Below, piece after piece: positions 23,186 through 34,436 of a stretch of 64,000 nt of DNA (positions are counted from its first letter, which is position 1; each line of letters begins with the position of its first letter). The DNA lies in contig JAWHQI010000005.1 in assembly GCA_033032865.1 (NCBI GenBank), forward strand, positions 10,812,001-10,876,000, in the 5' to 3' direction. The notes under the pieces are model-generated. The model made no database searches and was not told where the DNA came from. It worked only from the letters and a program-made list of their open reading frames with translations. Both the position numbers and the translations under genes were made by a program. This DNA is from Dactylorhiza incarnata (Eukaryota > Streptophyta > Magnoliopsida > Asparagales > Orchidaceae).

Positions 23186-23846
23186 TTTCTAAGAACACAA
23201 ATGAACGTCACGTCAAAACTTAGCTAAAAGCTAGGATTGCTTAACTCACGACAACTGAAAATGTGAAGACACTTGCTCTTGCTACTACCTTGCTTTGGGA
23301 ATTTCAATAATGATGATATTCCCTAACTTGGGATGATATATTATCATCCTTTGACTCTTGTGCATATCATATATTTGAATGAATGTTTAAATTCCCATTT
23401 CAAATCATGTGTGTACGAGTGTCATCATGTATATCTTTAACTTGGCACGTGTGTTAATGCTATGTTATGATGTGCTTGATGTGTTATGAATTCTAATGAA
23501 ATCCTTAGTGCATGTTATGAGCGGCGTACACATGAAATGTTATGCATCCCATACTACATAATATCGCATGTAATGAAATTAACGTCTAGTAACATCCATG
23601 GGATAATGTTAAGCCGCCCATATAACTTAACAGTCGCATGTTGTCACACCTATGAGGATCCATATACAGACACATATTTATAAATCCCATACTACATAAT
23701 ATGCCTCGTATACTTCTTATCATTTTATGAGTGCAGTGTTCATGCTTCAGCCAAGACATACGGATGACACTTCGGTGTGTGTATTCAATGAAACAGATTC
23801 TTAATACAGATGGCTGTTAGACTAACAATACAACAACCGATCTACA
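23186..23846 (-). other. Element B leader between PBS and gag
   Basis: AT-rich sequence without a credible ORF. It is the untranslated leader of B. Confidence 0.65.
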
Positions 23847-23862
23847 CCTAGCTCTGATACCA
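23847..23862 (-). other. Primer-binding site (tRNA-iMet), element B
   Basis: The minus strand reads TGGTATCAGAGCTAGG, two bases from the LTR end TGACA (plus TGTCA at 23865). Confidence 0.9.
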
Positions 23863-23864
23863 AC

Positions 23865-24195
23865 TGTCAGAACCCTTATTTTCTCAATATATAAAAATAT
23901 TATCAGAGTAAGAGAAAACACGCGTCATGATGCCATGACGTGCAGGGGACAACTGCAGACGCTCAGGCAGTTCTATCTTCACACCTTTCTTTATAAAAGG
24001 CATAAACTTTATGTTTAAAACATAATTAAAGTTTGAAGGATTCAAACACCGTATCCCTCAGATTAGTGGATCATCTAGTCCACACTAAGAAAGTATAATT
24101 ATACGCAGCAGAAAATACACATTTTATTTTAAGTCGTCCTACATGAACATGAGAACTCACCTGGCAACCTAATGACATGCACGTTCTAGTTTTAG
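23865..24195 (-). repeat. 5' LTR of element B, segment left of F
   Basis: This is the 3' terminal 331 bp of the LTR (minus strand ends GGGTTCTGACA). It is interrupted by F at 24196, and TTTAG at 24191-24195 is one copy of F's TSD. It continues at 47570. Confidence 0.75.
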
Positions 24196-24928
24196 TGTAC
24201 AACCCCGATATTCGCCAGGAGGTGAGCGGAGACTGAGTCAGCAGGCGAGAGGAGTAAGAAGGAGGGCGAGCTAGAGCCCCAAAGAAGGCTCGCAGGAAAG
24301 TGGGCGAGCCAGGCTCTCATCGGCTGCTCATGGGGAGCTGGCGAGTCGGGCTCTCGCCAGCCGCTCGAGGGAAGGCGAGCAGGCCTGGACCCTCGTCGGT
24401 CGCTCACGGGGAGGTGAGCGAGCTGGGCTTCACAGTTCACGAGAGGGGACCCTTATGGGTGGCTCGCCCAGTAGGGGTCCAGTGGTGTTTTTACCTGGAA
24501 GCCCCTGGTGGTCTGCAGTTAGCCTATCCAAACAGCGGAGTTTGGCTGTTAGCAGACCATGTTGGGTTGCGTATAGCAAAAAAGTAAGGCGGAATCCCGT
24601 TGTTAGCATACCATGAGTAAAAAACTATATATAGACCATGAAGGGCACCTTTGGAGAGGATTCCAATCTCAGTATTCTGAGCTTCTTCCTCCCTACGATA
24701 TCTTGGATTAGCTCTCAGGCTCTCCAAGGTGCCCAGTCTCAGCTTTGGCTTGCGAGGGGAAGTGCTCGAAGATCTTCTGGGTGTGTGGTGGGACCTCCTC
24801 GCTGCGACTAAAGGTCTGTGTCTAGTTCCAAGTCTCCGTTCCATTCCTTCCGAGGAATCAATAAGTGTTAGTTGTCCCTCATCTTTGAGGGCCCGAGCTC
24901 CACAAGAGACCAAGTCTTGGTTTCAACA
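24196..24928 (+). repeat. 5' LTR of element F
   Basis: It starts TGTACAACCCCG and ends GGTTTCAACA. GCGAGC/GCTCGC motifs are dense at about 24230-24485. A TATA box, CTATATATAG, lies at 24625-24634. The following TGGTGAGGTGAGCG (about 24932) occupies the primer-binding position, but I cannot assign its tRNA. Confidence 0.93.
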
Positions 24929-24985
24929 TTTTTGGTGAGGTGAGCGTGGAGTGCAGTTGGTTCAAGAAATCTCTAAGGAAGAGAC

Positions 24986-26240
24986 ATGGAGGGAGACGAT
25001 GAGCGAGAGATGGACTTTGGCGGTTCACCACCACCCGGGGCACCAGCAACGGTGGAGATGCTGGTCGACCTCAAGAGGGACCTGCTTGGGACTTTCTAGT
25101 GTGTCCTCGTCACGACCCTTGGGGGTCTCACAACCCCTGCGCCCCAGGTGGCCCCTCCAGTTGGAGTAGGCGAGTGCGCCCCAGGGCAGAGGCCAGGGAA
25201 GGAGGCGATGTCCCATATGCCGGAGCGAGACCTCGCGGGGCGGGAGCTTTTCCCCAGCCCGGCGAGTGCGGGTGGGGTCCAGGCGAGCGCCATCCCGGGA
25301 GAAGGGATCCCGGCCAGTGGGATCCTGGCCAGTGGTACCTCGGCGAGTGCGAGACCGGGAGGAGCCAGTTCGCCCGGGGAGCTCGCGGGGCGAGTGGAGC
25401 AGGTCAGGTGTGTGAAGGGGGAGTCCATTCTGCGAGTTGGTGCTCTCGGCACCACTCCCTGAGGGGTTCAGTGAGCCGTTCATGACGTTATACACCGGCA
25501 AGGATGACTCCACTCAGCACCTGCAGTGGTACGAAGACATGGTCTCTATCAGACCTATGTCGGACGCTTTCAAGTGCCGACTCTTCGCCACCACCCTTAA
25601 AGAGAAAGCAAGGGACTGGTTCCACCAGTTGCCCTAGGGGTCGATCTATGCCTTCGAGGATTTGCGTCACGGCTTCCTGCTGTGTTTCTCCACCTCGAAG
25701 AAGAGGAAGAAAGACCTTGAGGCACTCTTCAACATCAAGCAAAGACAGGAGGAATCGCTAGCTCATTATGTCGATCGGTTCCAGGAGGGGGTCCTCCTCA
25801 TCCAAGAGGTGTCGGGGTACACCCTTCAGCTTGCCTTCATAGTAGGGCAACGGGAGGGGTTCTTCAAGATGGACCTCAAGAGGAGGGCTCCTTTGTCTTT
25901 TGAGGAGCTGATGGAGAGAGCGGCGGAGGAGATAGAGGGGGAGGCAGCAAACCTCGAGTTCACGAAGAGGTTGGCACGGCTCAGCGATCCGTAGGTCAAA
26001 CATCCGAAAGCAAGGAGAAGAGAAGAGAAGAGGGCTCCGGAGGTGGGGTGGAGGCAGCAAGAAGGGGGGAGGAAAGGCCCGGGAAGGGGTTTCCATTAGG
26101 GAGGAGGCAACTTCCAAGGAGGCCAAGGGAGACCCCACCAGCTAGGATGGAGGCAGGGCCCGAGGCCAACTCATCCCCACCCGCCTCAGCAGGCAATGGT
26201 AGTCGGTCAAGGGAGACTAGGAAGGGGAAGAGGAGCGGGA
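24986..26240 (+). pseudogene. gag: Element F Gag
   Basis: The ATG at 24986 (MEGDDEREMDFGG) opens a frame with an early TAG near 25097, a Pro/Gly/Ala-rich stretch and a frameshift near 25440. The Retrotrans_gag domain lies at 25470-25980 (FMTLYTGKDDSTQHLQWYED, KARDWFHQLP, then a TAG at 25635, LEALFNIKQRQEESLAHYVDRF). The tail is basic. No intact zinc knuckle is recognisable. It is heavily mutated. Confidence 0.8.
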
Positions 26241-26609
26241 GCCGGATGAGATGGTCCTAGGAGGAGGAATAGATGGGTGGATGCTGAGAGGAGGGGGCGG
26301 CGTTGCCCTATTGTGACTTCCACGAGGAGGACGTTCATACAACGACCACCTGCCCATAGTTCTTGGAGGTGAAAGGAGCCAGAGCGCCGGTGCCGCGAGA
26401 GCAGCGGGCGGTGAGGATTGAGGAGGTCCTATCTCAGGACGAGGAGGATGAGAGGTGTGAAGACTGGGTCGACGTGGGGACCTGAGGAGGGATTGGGGTG
26501 ATCCATTGGGGGTAGGGATTGATGCGAACCGGAAGGCAAGCCTCCATACCATCTATCAACGTAGTGTGGCTTCGACGTTCTTAGCTCCGCCCCCAGCAGA
26601 GAAGATCTC

Positions 26610-27160
26610 TTCACCCAGAAGAACATGCCGGGTAATGCAGACCCGTTCTGTGATGCGCTGGTCATTCAGACGGCGATCGAGAACTTCACCGTCTCCCGGA
26701 TCCTTGTGGATAACGGGAGCTCAGTCAACGTCATTTTCAAGAAGGTGTTTGACGAGATGTAGGTTGAGGCATGGAGGGTGTTGGCCTCGGATGGCCCGTT
26801 GTTTGGGTTCTCCGGTGAGATGAAGGAGGTAGAAGGGGGAGTGGGACTCCATATAGTCTTGGGGGCAGTCCAGGAATTGTCGCTTTGTCATAGTGGATGC
26901 CCCCAGTAGCTACAGCGCCATCTTTGGATGGCTGCTCATCAGTGCGTTCCACTGCGTCCCCTCCACCTTCCATCAATGCCTTAAGTTCAGCGTGGGAGGA
27001 GTCCAAGTCCGGATAAGGGGAGATCCGAAGGTGGGCAGACAGTGCTTTGTGACTGTCGTGAACACCATCTCCTGGATGGCCGAGGAAGAAGAATGGGATC
27101 GGAAGATGGATCCGGTGAGGCTCGAGGAGGTAGGGGAGGAAGAAAGGAGAGGATAGGAAG
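26610..27160 (+). pseudogene. pol: Element F aspartic protease
   Basis: ILVDNGSSVNVIF near 26700-26740 is the Tat-type protease active site (D-x-G-S-S). Stops at about 26759 and later break the domain. Confidence 0.7.
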
Positions 27161-27177
27161 GGGAGGCCCATGAAGGA

Positions 27178-27430
27178 GGGGCGGAAGTGCTGATGGTGGT
27201 AGAGGAGGAGGGAGTAGGAGGAGATCAGGCCCAAGAAGAAGGGGCGGAAGTGCTGATGGTGGTAGAGGAGGAGAGAGTAGGAGAAGATCAGGCCCAGGGA
27301 GAAGGGGCGGAAGAGCAGATGGAGGAGTAGAGGGAGAGGAAAGAAGAGGAAGGGGAGGCCCGGAAAGGAGGGGCGGAAGAATTGATGGAAGTTCGGGAAG
27401 GGAGAAAGGAGGAGGAGGCCGAAGCGCTAG
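27178..27430 (+). repeat. 63-bp minisatellite, Glu-rich coding
   Basis: About four imperfect units, marked by GGGCGGAAG at about 27181, 27244, 27307 and 27373, give a 63-66 bp period (21-22 codons) coding a Glu/Val-rich linker between protease and RT. Confidence 0.75.
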
Positions 27431-27489
27431 CTCACGACGAGGAGAAAAAGGGTGATTGGGAGGAGCAGTCCCAGCTGAAGGTCGTGGAT

Positions 27490-28965
27490 TAGGTTGTGGA
27501 GCTCGAGGTCACCAACCAAGCAGGGATGGTGGAAAAAGTCAAGATCAACGGGGAGCTCAGCCCAGAGGAGCAGAAGCAAATCCTGGCCTGCATGCAGAAA
27601 AATGTGGATGTCTTCGCCTGGAGCGCGGCAGAGATGCCCGGGATCAATGCAGATGTGGCTTGCCATCGCCTCAACCTCGATCCCGGCACCGGACCCATCC
27701 GACAAAAGAAGAGAGTCATTGCTGACAAGCTGGAAGTGCCCATCCGAGAAGAGGTGGGCAAGCTCCTCCAAGCAGGGTTTGTATCGAAGATCCAGTACCT
27801 AGGCTGGGTCTCCAATGTGGTTATGGTAAAGAAGGGGGAGGTAAATGCAGAATGTGTGTTGACTTTTCTTTGCGTGATAAATCATGCCCCAAGGATTGCT
27901 ACCCATTGCCCCGAATCGAGGCGCTGGTCGACTCGGCCGTCGGTTTTTCTGTGATGTCTTTTTTAGATGCTTTTTCAGGTTATCATCAAATCCGCATGCA
28001 CCCCCCCCCCCCCCCCCCCCCCGACGTCAAGGATGTCTCTTTCATCATAAAGAATGGGTGTTATTGTTACAAAATGATGCCCTTCGGGTTGAAGAATGTA
28101 GGGGCGACTTACCAGCGGATGATGGACCGGGTTTTTTGAGAACAAAGGGGTAGGAACCTGGAGGTTTATGTGGATGACCTCATGGTGAAAAGTCGAGACC
28201 TTGAGTCCCACCTCCGTGACCTTGAAGAAACCTTCGGGACATTGAGGAAATTCAAGATGAAACTCAACCCCCAGAAGTGTGTCTTCGGGGCTAGCCGGGG
28301 AAATTTTATAGGCCACTTGCTCACCCTAGCGGGAGTGGAGCCTAATCCAGAAAAAGTCAGGGCCATCATAGAATTGGGGTCACCAAGGAATGCAAAAGAG
28401 GTTCAGCGGCTCACGGGTAAGTTGGTTGGGCTTAGTAGGTTCCTCTCCAGGACAGGGGAGAAGTGTGCACCCTTCTTCAAGGTGTTGCGGGGGAACCAAA
28501 AGTTTGAATGGACCCATAAGTGTGAAAAGGCTTTTGAGGCGCTGAAGGAACAATTGACCCAAGCTCCATTGCTGCAAGGGCCGAGACAGGGAGAGGACTT
28601 GTCCCTTTACCTGGGTTAGGACCCGAGGCAGTGAGTTCAGTGCTTGTCCGGGAAGAAGGCAGAAGGCAACTCCCAATCTACTATGTTAGCTGAGTACTGA
28701 GGAAGGCGGAGCTTCGGTACCCCATCCTAGAGAAGTTGTCCTTCACCTTGGTGGTGTCGGCCCAAAAGCTCCGGCCATATTTCCAAGCACATCTTATCAA
28801 GGTGGTGACCGACCATCCCCTTTGTAAAATCATGGAAGGGGTGGAGCACTCGGGAAGGATAGCTAAATGGTCGGTGGAGCTGAGTGAATTCAATATTTCG
28901 TATGTGCCCAGATTGTCCATAAAAGCCCAAGAGGTGGCGGACTTCCTGACGAATTATGTAACCAA
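27490..28965 (+). pseudogene. pol: Element F reverse transcriptase and RNase H
   Basis: It starts around VKINGELSPEEQKQILACMQ, followed by DVFAWSAAEMPGI. A frameshift lies near 27850. The RT blocks are CPKDCYPLPRIEALVDSA, SFLDAFSGYHQIRM, MMPFGLKNVGATYQRMM and an intact catalytic YVDDLMVKS (near 28170). A C22 homopolymer at 28001-28022 inserts extra prolines after RMH in frame. In-frame stops at 28136 (TGA, probably from CGA), 28617 and 28689 interrupt the connection and RNase H domains (LSFTLVVSAQKLRPYFQAH). Confidence 0.88.
28001..28022 (+). repeat. C22 homopolymer inside RT of F
   Basis: Twenty-two consecutive C between GCATGCA and GACGTC code for a poly-Pro run absent from related RTs. 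Confidence 0.95.
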
Positions 28966-29390
28966 GGTGGAAGAGTCCGAGCTGCGCAACTCAGTGGCTT
29001 GGAAAATGCTGGTCGACGGGGCCTCAGGAAAACATTCCTTCGGGGGAGGAGTGGTTTTGGTAAGCCTCCAAGGGACAAGGATCGAGCAGGCAATCAATAT
29101 TCACTTTCCCCTCACCAACAACCAGGCCGAGTATGAGGCAGTGATAGCAGGTCTGCGGCTGGCCCGGGAGTTAGGAGTGCAAGAGATGGAGGTCTCAATA
29201 GACTCCATGGTGGTGGCTTATCAGGTTAGAGGGGAGTTTGAGGTAAAGGAGTCGACTCTTTAGTGGTACTTGGAAAAGGTCAAGGGGCTCATAGGGCTAT
29301 TCCGGACCTTCTCGATCCATCATGTGCCAAGAGAGGAGAGTGTCGCGGCAGACCTCCTGGCCAAGTTCGGTCCCCGGGCAGGGGGGCGGT
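28966..29390 (+). pseudogene. Second (archaeal-type) RNase H of element F
   Basis: MLVDGASGKHSFGGGVVLVS, TNNQAEYEAVIAGLRLAREL and VSIDSMVVAYQV carry the D-E-D pattern of the additional RNase H that Tat-lineage elements acquired. A TAG at 29261 is followed in frame by WYLEKVKGLIGLFR and HHVPREESVAADLLAKFG, the normal end of the domain. Confidence 0.87.
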
Positions 29391-30706
29391 GTTGGATCTC
29401 TTCTGGCCATCCATCGAGGAGGGGAGCTGATGGAGGTGGACCAGCGGGCATCATGGATGGAAACCTTCATCACTTTCCTAACATTGGGGAAGTTCCCCGA
29501 GGGGGATGTGGATAAGCAGCACTTCAAGTATAAATTGGCATATTATTCCTTGCATGCAGGAGGACTATACAGGAAAACGCTCTCGGGGATCCTAACCCGT
29601 TGTGTAGCGGAGGAGGAAGTCCTGAGGGTCCTGGAGGAAATCCACTCGGGGGAGTGTGGCAGCCACTCCGGGAGCCGAACCTTAGAGGGGAGAGTGTTGA
29701 GGCAATGCTACTTTTGGCCTACCCTCAGCAAGGATGCGGCGGAGTTCGCAAAGAAGTGCTCAAAGTGTCAATTGTTCGCTCCTCTCTAGCTCTTGCCAGC
29801 CCGAAGACTCTGAACCATCACAGCTCCCTGGTCCTTTGCTATATGGGGGTTGGACCTGGTGGGTCCTTTCCCGCAAGCGAGTGGCCAAAGAAAGTTCATA
29901 TTAGTGATGATTGATTATTTCTCCATGTGGCTGGAGGTGATGGCGCTGGCCAAGGTAATGTATCAAGTAGTTAGAAATTTCATATGGGGTGAGGAAATAT
30001 GCAGGCATGGGCTCCCACTAGCCATAGGTACAGACAATGGGCCACAGTTTGCCAGCGACGAGTTCGTCGGCTTCTGCACCCAGATTGGCATAGACCTTCG
30101 GTTTGCGTCAGTCCACCACCCGAGGAGAAATGGGCAGGTTGAGGCATCAAACAAAATTATCGTGAACATGCTGAAGAAGAAGGTCGAGAACCTCAGAGGG
30201 AACTGGGTAGAGCAGTTACCCTCGGTCCTCTGGGCCTTGAGGACCACCCCAAACACGGCCACCGGGGAGACTCCATTCAAGCTCTCCCATGGGTCCGAGG
30301 CCATCCTCCCAATAGAGTTCGAAGTGAAATCCCCCAGGGTGGTCGCCACGGGTGAAGGGGATGAAGAATAGCTGGTGGAGAATGGCGAAGAACAAAGGCT
30401 ATCTCTGGACCTGGTGGATGAGCTCCGGGACCTACCCATCGTCCGGCAGGAGGAAGTCAAACGGTGAATGGCTCGGTATTTCGACAAGCATATCTGAATA
30501 AAGTAGTTTGAGAAAAGGGATCTGGTGCTAAAGAAGGTTGACGCGGCCGGGAGAGGAGCCGCGGTAGGAAAGCTCAATCCCAACTGGGATGGGCCTTATA
30601 TTATAGATTAGGTGCTCAGGTCATGAGGGTACCACCTCCGAGATGTGGATGGGGTACATCTCGGCCTGGCTAGGAGTGGGGATGACCTGAAACGATTCTA
30701 TCCATA
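29391..30706 (+). pseudogene. pol: Element F integrase
   Basis: The HHCC finger (HSGECGSHSG, CSKCQLF) is at about 29640-29780. Stops at 29788 and nearby follow. The catalytic core has D in WGLDLVGPF (29845), D in GTDNGPQFAS (about 30030) and E in NGQVEASNK (about 30140). After a stop at 30369 the C-terminal domain remains recognisable (KRDLVLKKVDAAG, GKLNPNWDGPY) to RFYP near 30705. Confidence 0.88.
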
Positions 30707-30793
30707 AAGCCTTTTGTAATTGATTTGTTATATGATGACTCACCATATATTGGTTCTGAAGTCTTTTCTAAGCAGAAGCCCTCAAGTGTTTCA

Positions 30794-31640
30794 TGCTGGA
30801 TTGCCCCGGACGATCGCGCTGCCGGGCTCTCACTAGCCGGTTGGTCAGGTAGATCTCACAGAGAGGCTAGCAAGGTGACAAGTATTCATGCTGGATTGCC
30901 CCAGACGATCCCACTATCGGGCTCTCACTAGCCGGTGGGTCATGTAGATCTCGCGGAGAGGCTGGCAAGGTGATAAGTATTCGTGCTAGATTGCCCCGGA
31001 CGATACCGCTGTCGGGCTCTCACTTGTCGATGGGTCAGCTAGATCTCGCAGAGAGGCTGGCAAGGTGACAAGTATTCCTGCTGGATTTCCCCGGACGATC
31101 CCACTGCCGGGCTCTCACTAGCTGGTGGGTCAGGTAGATCTCGCGGAGAGGATGGCAAGGTGATAAGTATTCATGTTGGATTGCCCCGGACGATCCCGCT
31201 GTCGGGCTCTCACTAGCCGTTGGGTTAGGTAGATCTCGCAGAGAGGTTGGCAAGGTGACAAGTATTCATGATGGATTGCCCCGGACGATCCCGCTTCCGA
31301 GCTCTCACTAGCCGGTGGGTCAGGTAGATCTTGCGGAGAGGCTGGCAAGATGACAAGTATTCTTGCTGGATTGCCCCGGACGATCCCGCTTCCGGGCTCT
31401 CACTTGTCGGTGGGTCAGGTAGATCTCGTGGAGAGACTGGCAAGGTGATAAGTATTTGTGCTGGATTGCCCCAGACGATCCCACTGGCGGGCTCTCACTA
31501 GTCGGTGGATCAGGTAAATCTCGCGGAGAGGCTGGCAAGGTGACAAGTGTTCATGCTGGATTGCCCGGGACGATCCCACTGTCGTGCTCTCACTAGCTGG
31601 TGGGTCAGGTCGATCTCGCGGAGAGGTTGGCAAGCAAGTT
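30794..31640 (+). repeat. 95-bp tandem array, 9 copies
   Basis: Nine head-to-tail units begin near 30794, 30889, 30985, 31078, 31173, 31268, 31363, 31458 and 31553. Each contains TGGATTGCCCCGGACGAT, GGGCTCTCACTAG and GAGAGGCTGGCAAGGTGA. It lies just after pol, as in Retand/Ogre-type elements. The short ORFs it generates on the minus strand are by-products. Confidence 0.95.
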
Positions 31641-32287
31641 GTTCATGTTAATGGGCTTGGTTCGCAAAATCTCTCAAGACAAGGCCTAGACGAGGCGAGC
31701 CCCGGGGCTCGCTCGTGGGGAAATAAAAAGCAACATCGGGTGGAAAACGCTTGCCCAACGGGAACAACAAGGCGACTGAATACGGTGGTCACATGGCTCG
31801 TCGTGTCGGGCCCTGGCTCACAAAAACACTTGGATAATTCATACGCAATGCCTAAAACTAGCGAGTTAGGGAGGTCCGTCGGCGCAGTAGTTAACAAGCA
31901 ACATTGGTCGCACACAGGGGTTGGGCGAGCAACACTGGTCGCACGCAGGGGTTGGGCGAGCATAGAAAAAAGGCATTAGCACAGGAAAGATAAAAAGACA
32001 ATTTCAAGATGGGCAAAATTATCCCTTGTTTCATGTCTTGAAAGTGCATTACAAGTTCAACGGCGATCTCGCCAGCCAAAAAAAAGAAAAGAGAAAAACA
32101 AGAAAGAAAATGCAATGTATCAGGGCTCGCCAGCGGACTGCTCGCTCTCACTCCCCTCGGAGGGTGTGGTGGGCAGGAAAAGCTCTGGGATCACGTCCTC
32201 AAGGGTGAGCTCTGCCGCCTCGGCAGTGAGTCGACCGGCCCTTTGGAGAGTGCGGAAGGCAAACCTCGCCGCATGGAGCGCTCCCTC
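31641..32287 (+). other. Spacer between tandem array and antisense gene, element F
   Basis: No ORF. A duplicated word, GGTCGCACGCAGGGGTTGGG-like, occurs twice at about 31907-31965. CGAGC motifs resemble those in LTR F. Confidence 0.55.
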
Positions 32288-33067
32288 TCACATCTCCTTC
32301 TTCTGCTCCAGCTGCTTTGCCCTCAAAGACCTAGGGCTGGGTGGAAGAGTTGCTTGGACCAATTCGAGATTAAGGGCCCTGAGCCCATCGACTTGCTTCT
32401 GCAAGGCGGTGGTGCGAGCGAGAAGCTCACTGGCGGTCTCGGCATCCTGCTAGAAAGACTGTTAGGGTGTGTAAGAAACAATAATGAAGAGGTAGGTGAG
32501 TGACTAGCGAGACTCACCATTCCGCCCTGGAGGCTAGAGACGAGGCCATCCGAGATGGCCAGTTTGTCTTTGAAGATTTCCACCTCCTCGGTCGCGACCT
32601 TCAGCTCATGCCGAAGGCCTTCAGAGCTTTTCTCCTTCTTCAGGCTCGTGATCTTCTTTGTCGCGTCCTTTAGCTCGCGCTTGAGCTCCTCGGAGTTCCT
32701 CTCCGCCTGGAAGTTGCGTCGACCCATCATATGGGCGAGATCCAGAGAGCGGAGTTGGGACCACGTGCTCTCATGAGCGATCATCCGGGAAGTCAGCGAG
32801 TTGAATTCACTCGCATCCTCCCGCCCGTAAAGGCCAAAAGAAAAAGGGAAGGCATCGCCACCAATCGCATCCCGCTCAACCCAGGAGGCGTGGAGAGTTG
32901 ATATCAAGGCCCGGTTGGCCTCCGCATTCCAAACCACCAGGGGCGCGCCGGCCTCGTCCAGATGCTTGGTACCAAGTCCAAATTTCTGGTGGCGCCTTGG
33001 ACCCGGCACCTTTGAGGTACCGGCAACCACCTTGGTAGACTCGCCGGCAACCTTATCTGTTGGCAGG
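32288..33067 (-). pseudogene. Antisense gene b of element F: 3' exons (coiled coil)
   Basis: Minus-strand coding resumes left of G (from about 33062: TDKVAGESTKVVAGTSKV) and forms a long Lys/Glu heptad region (NSEELKRELKDATKKITSLK, GLRHELKVATEEVEIFK). A GT-AG intron at 32450-32517 (68 nt) follows ATG codon 32518. It has donor GTGAGT, a branch-like CTAAC, a pyrimidine tract and a TAG/CAG tandem acceptor. Exon 2 stays in frame (ETASELLARTTALQKQVDGL) and stops at 32288. The residues MEKIFNPSLNFKNTKF visible upstream derive from LTR G and are not original. Extra, including antisense, ORFs are known in Tat elements. The function is unknown. Confidence 0.72.
32450..32517 (-). other. Candidate GT-AG intron in antisense gene b
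   Basis: Minus strand GTGAGTCTCG ... CCCTAACAG ... TTTCTAG. Splicing joins two coiled-coil segments in phase 0. A NAGNAG acceptor (TAGCAG) would add or drop one Gln. Confidence 0.65.
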
Positions 33068-34436
33068 TGATATAGAAATTTCGTATTTTTGAAATTAAGT
33101 GAAGGGTTGAAGATTTTCTCCAAAACTATATCTGATTAAGGCAAGTGTACCTTATCGTCTATAGTACATGATATTTAGGAATATCAGGTCGTATTCCACG
33201 GGGCGCGTTGATTACTTCTACTTTGAGGAAAATCACCATTATCTTATCGATGAAATTTTGAGGTTTGTTTTGCTTAACTAAAAAGAGAAAATTTGCAAGC
33301 TAAATGAGAAGATTAAACATTGCATGAAAGGAGAGAAAAATTAACATTACATGAAAAAGAAATTACTATGGAGAAAGAGAACATGAAAGAGAGCAAACTA
33401 AATTTTATTGAAAACCAAAACGATTACAAACTTAAGAAGAGATTACAAAGCTAGGAAACTAAAGTTACAAGCTTTAATTAACTAGTGCAAGTTAGAAATA
33501 AAAACTAGTGCATTACATGAAAAAGAGAACATGAAAGCTTAAGGGAAAAACATGAACATGAACATGAAAAGCTTACTAACAGCTCTAACAGCACCTCCCC
33601 ATCTCCAAAATTCTGAACCCTGGACTCAAGGAGAGCCACTGAATTTATAGCAGAAATTTTCAAGTTACACGCCCTCAGTCACGGGCGTGACCTAGGGCGT
33701 GTAAACATTGCTGACAGTGGATCTGGCAGTGGCGTGGACTTTGCGTGACGGCGGGAGAAAATTGGACATTACACGCCCGTGTAAGTTGGGTAACGGGCGT
33801 GACTTGTGACGGCTTCATTAAATGCAGTGTGGGCTGGCTTGCGGCGGCGGCGTGCAGGGATCACGCAGAAAAGTCACGGGCGTGACATTGGAGTCACGGG
33901 CGTGTACCTGGGCGCCCTCAATTAATGCAGCATGGGATAGAATTCGGCGCGGCAGAAAATGTTTGTCGAATGCTGCTCGACATTCGTCGAACGCAGGGGC
34001 AGAGCGTGTTCGTCGAACGCTGCTCGACATTCATCGAACGCAGGGGCAGAGCGCGTTCGTCGAACGCAGGGGCAAAGCACGTTCGTCGAAAGCTGCTCGA
34101 CATTCGTCGAACGCATGGGCAGAGCGCGTTCGTCGAACGCTACTCGACATTCGTCGAACGCTACTCGACATTTGTCGAACGCAGGGGCAGAGCGCTTTTT
34201 TTGTCGAACGGAGGTCTTTATGCTACACGCCCTTGGTCACGGGCGTGACTGAGGGCATGACTTGTGATTTTCTCCAATTTTTCCCCAAAATTCTGCAAAA
34301 ATAAAATTAAACTATATTTAGAACAGAAATTATAAAAAAAAAGTGATTTTAAACTAAAATATAAATAATATTTGCAATTTTAAATTAAAACCAAACTAAA
34401 TACTATAATTAAAATATGCATAAATACTACTCATCA
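33068..34436 (-). repeat. 3' LTR of element G
   Basis: The minus strand starts TGATGAGTAGTATT at 34436 and ends TTTCTATATCA at 33068. It contains GTCACGGGCGTGAC and TTCGTCGAACG arrays (about 33660-34260) and a TATA box CTATAAATTC at 33641-33650 (minus strand). It has about one more repeat unit than the 5' copy. Confidence 0.93.

Larger units (their letters stand above)
18611..24195 (-). mobile_element. Element B: Ty3/gypsy (chromovirus-like) element, truncated
   Basis: On the minus strand it has part of a long 5' LTR, a tRNA-iMet PBS, leader, gag, protease and RT, then truncation at about 18616 next to LTR D. RNase H, integrase and the 3' LTR are missing. J is inserted in pol and F in the 5' LTR, whose other part continues from 47570. 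The PBS, separate gag layout and long LTR suggest the Tekay/Del-Reina group, but the lineage is not certain. Confidence 0.8.

Noticed and set aside
24951..25513. Several overlapping GC-rich ORFs on both strands
   Set aside because: Shadow frames of the decayed Pro/Ala-rich gag leader of F.
31035..31633. Five overlapping 72-residue minus-strand ORFs
   Set aside because: By-products of the 95-bp tandem array; each is shifted by exactly one unit.
30794..31640. CRISPR-like array
   Set aside because: Head-to-tail units without unique spacers, in a plant Tat element; ordinary tandem repeats.
33822..34304. Repeat-containing proteins in LTR G (also 42385-42660)
   Set aside because: Translations of the TTCGTCGAACG array in U3, not conserved coding.
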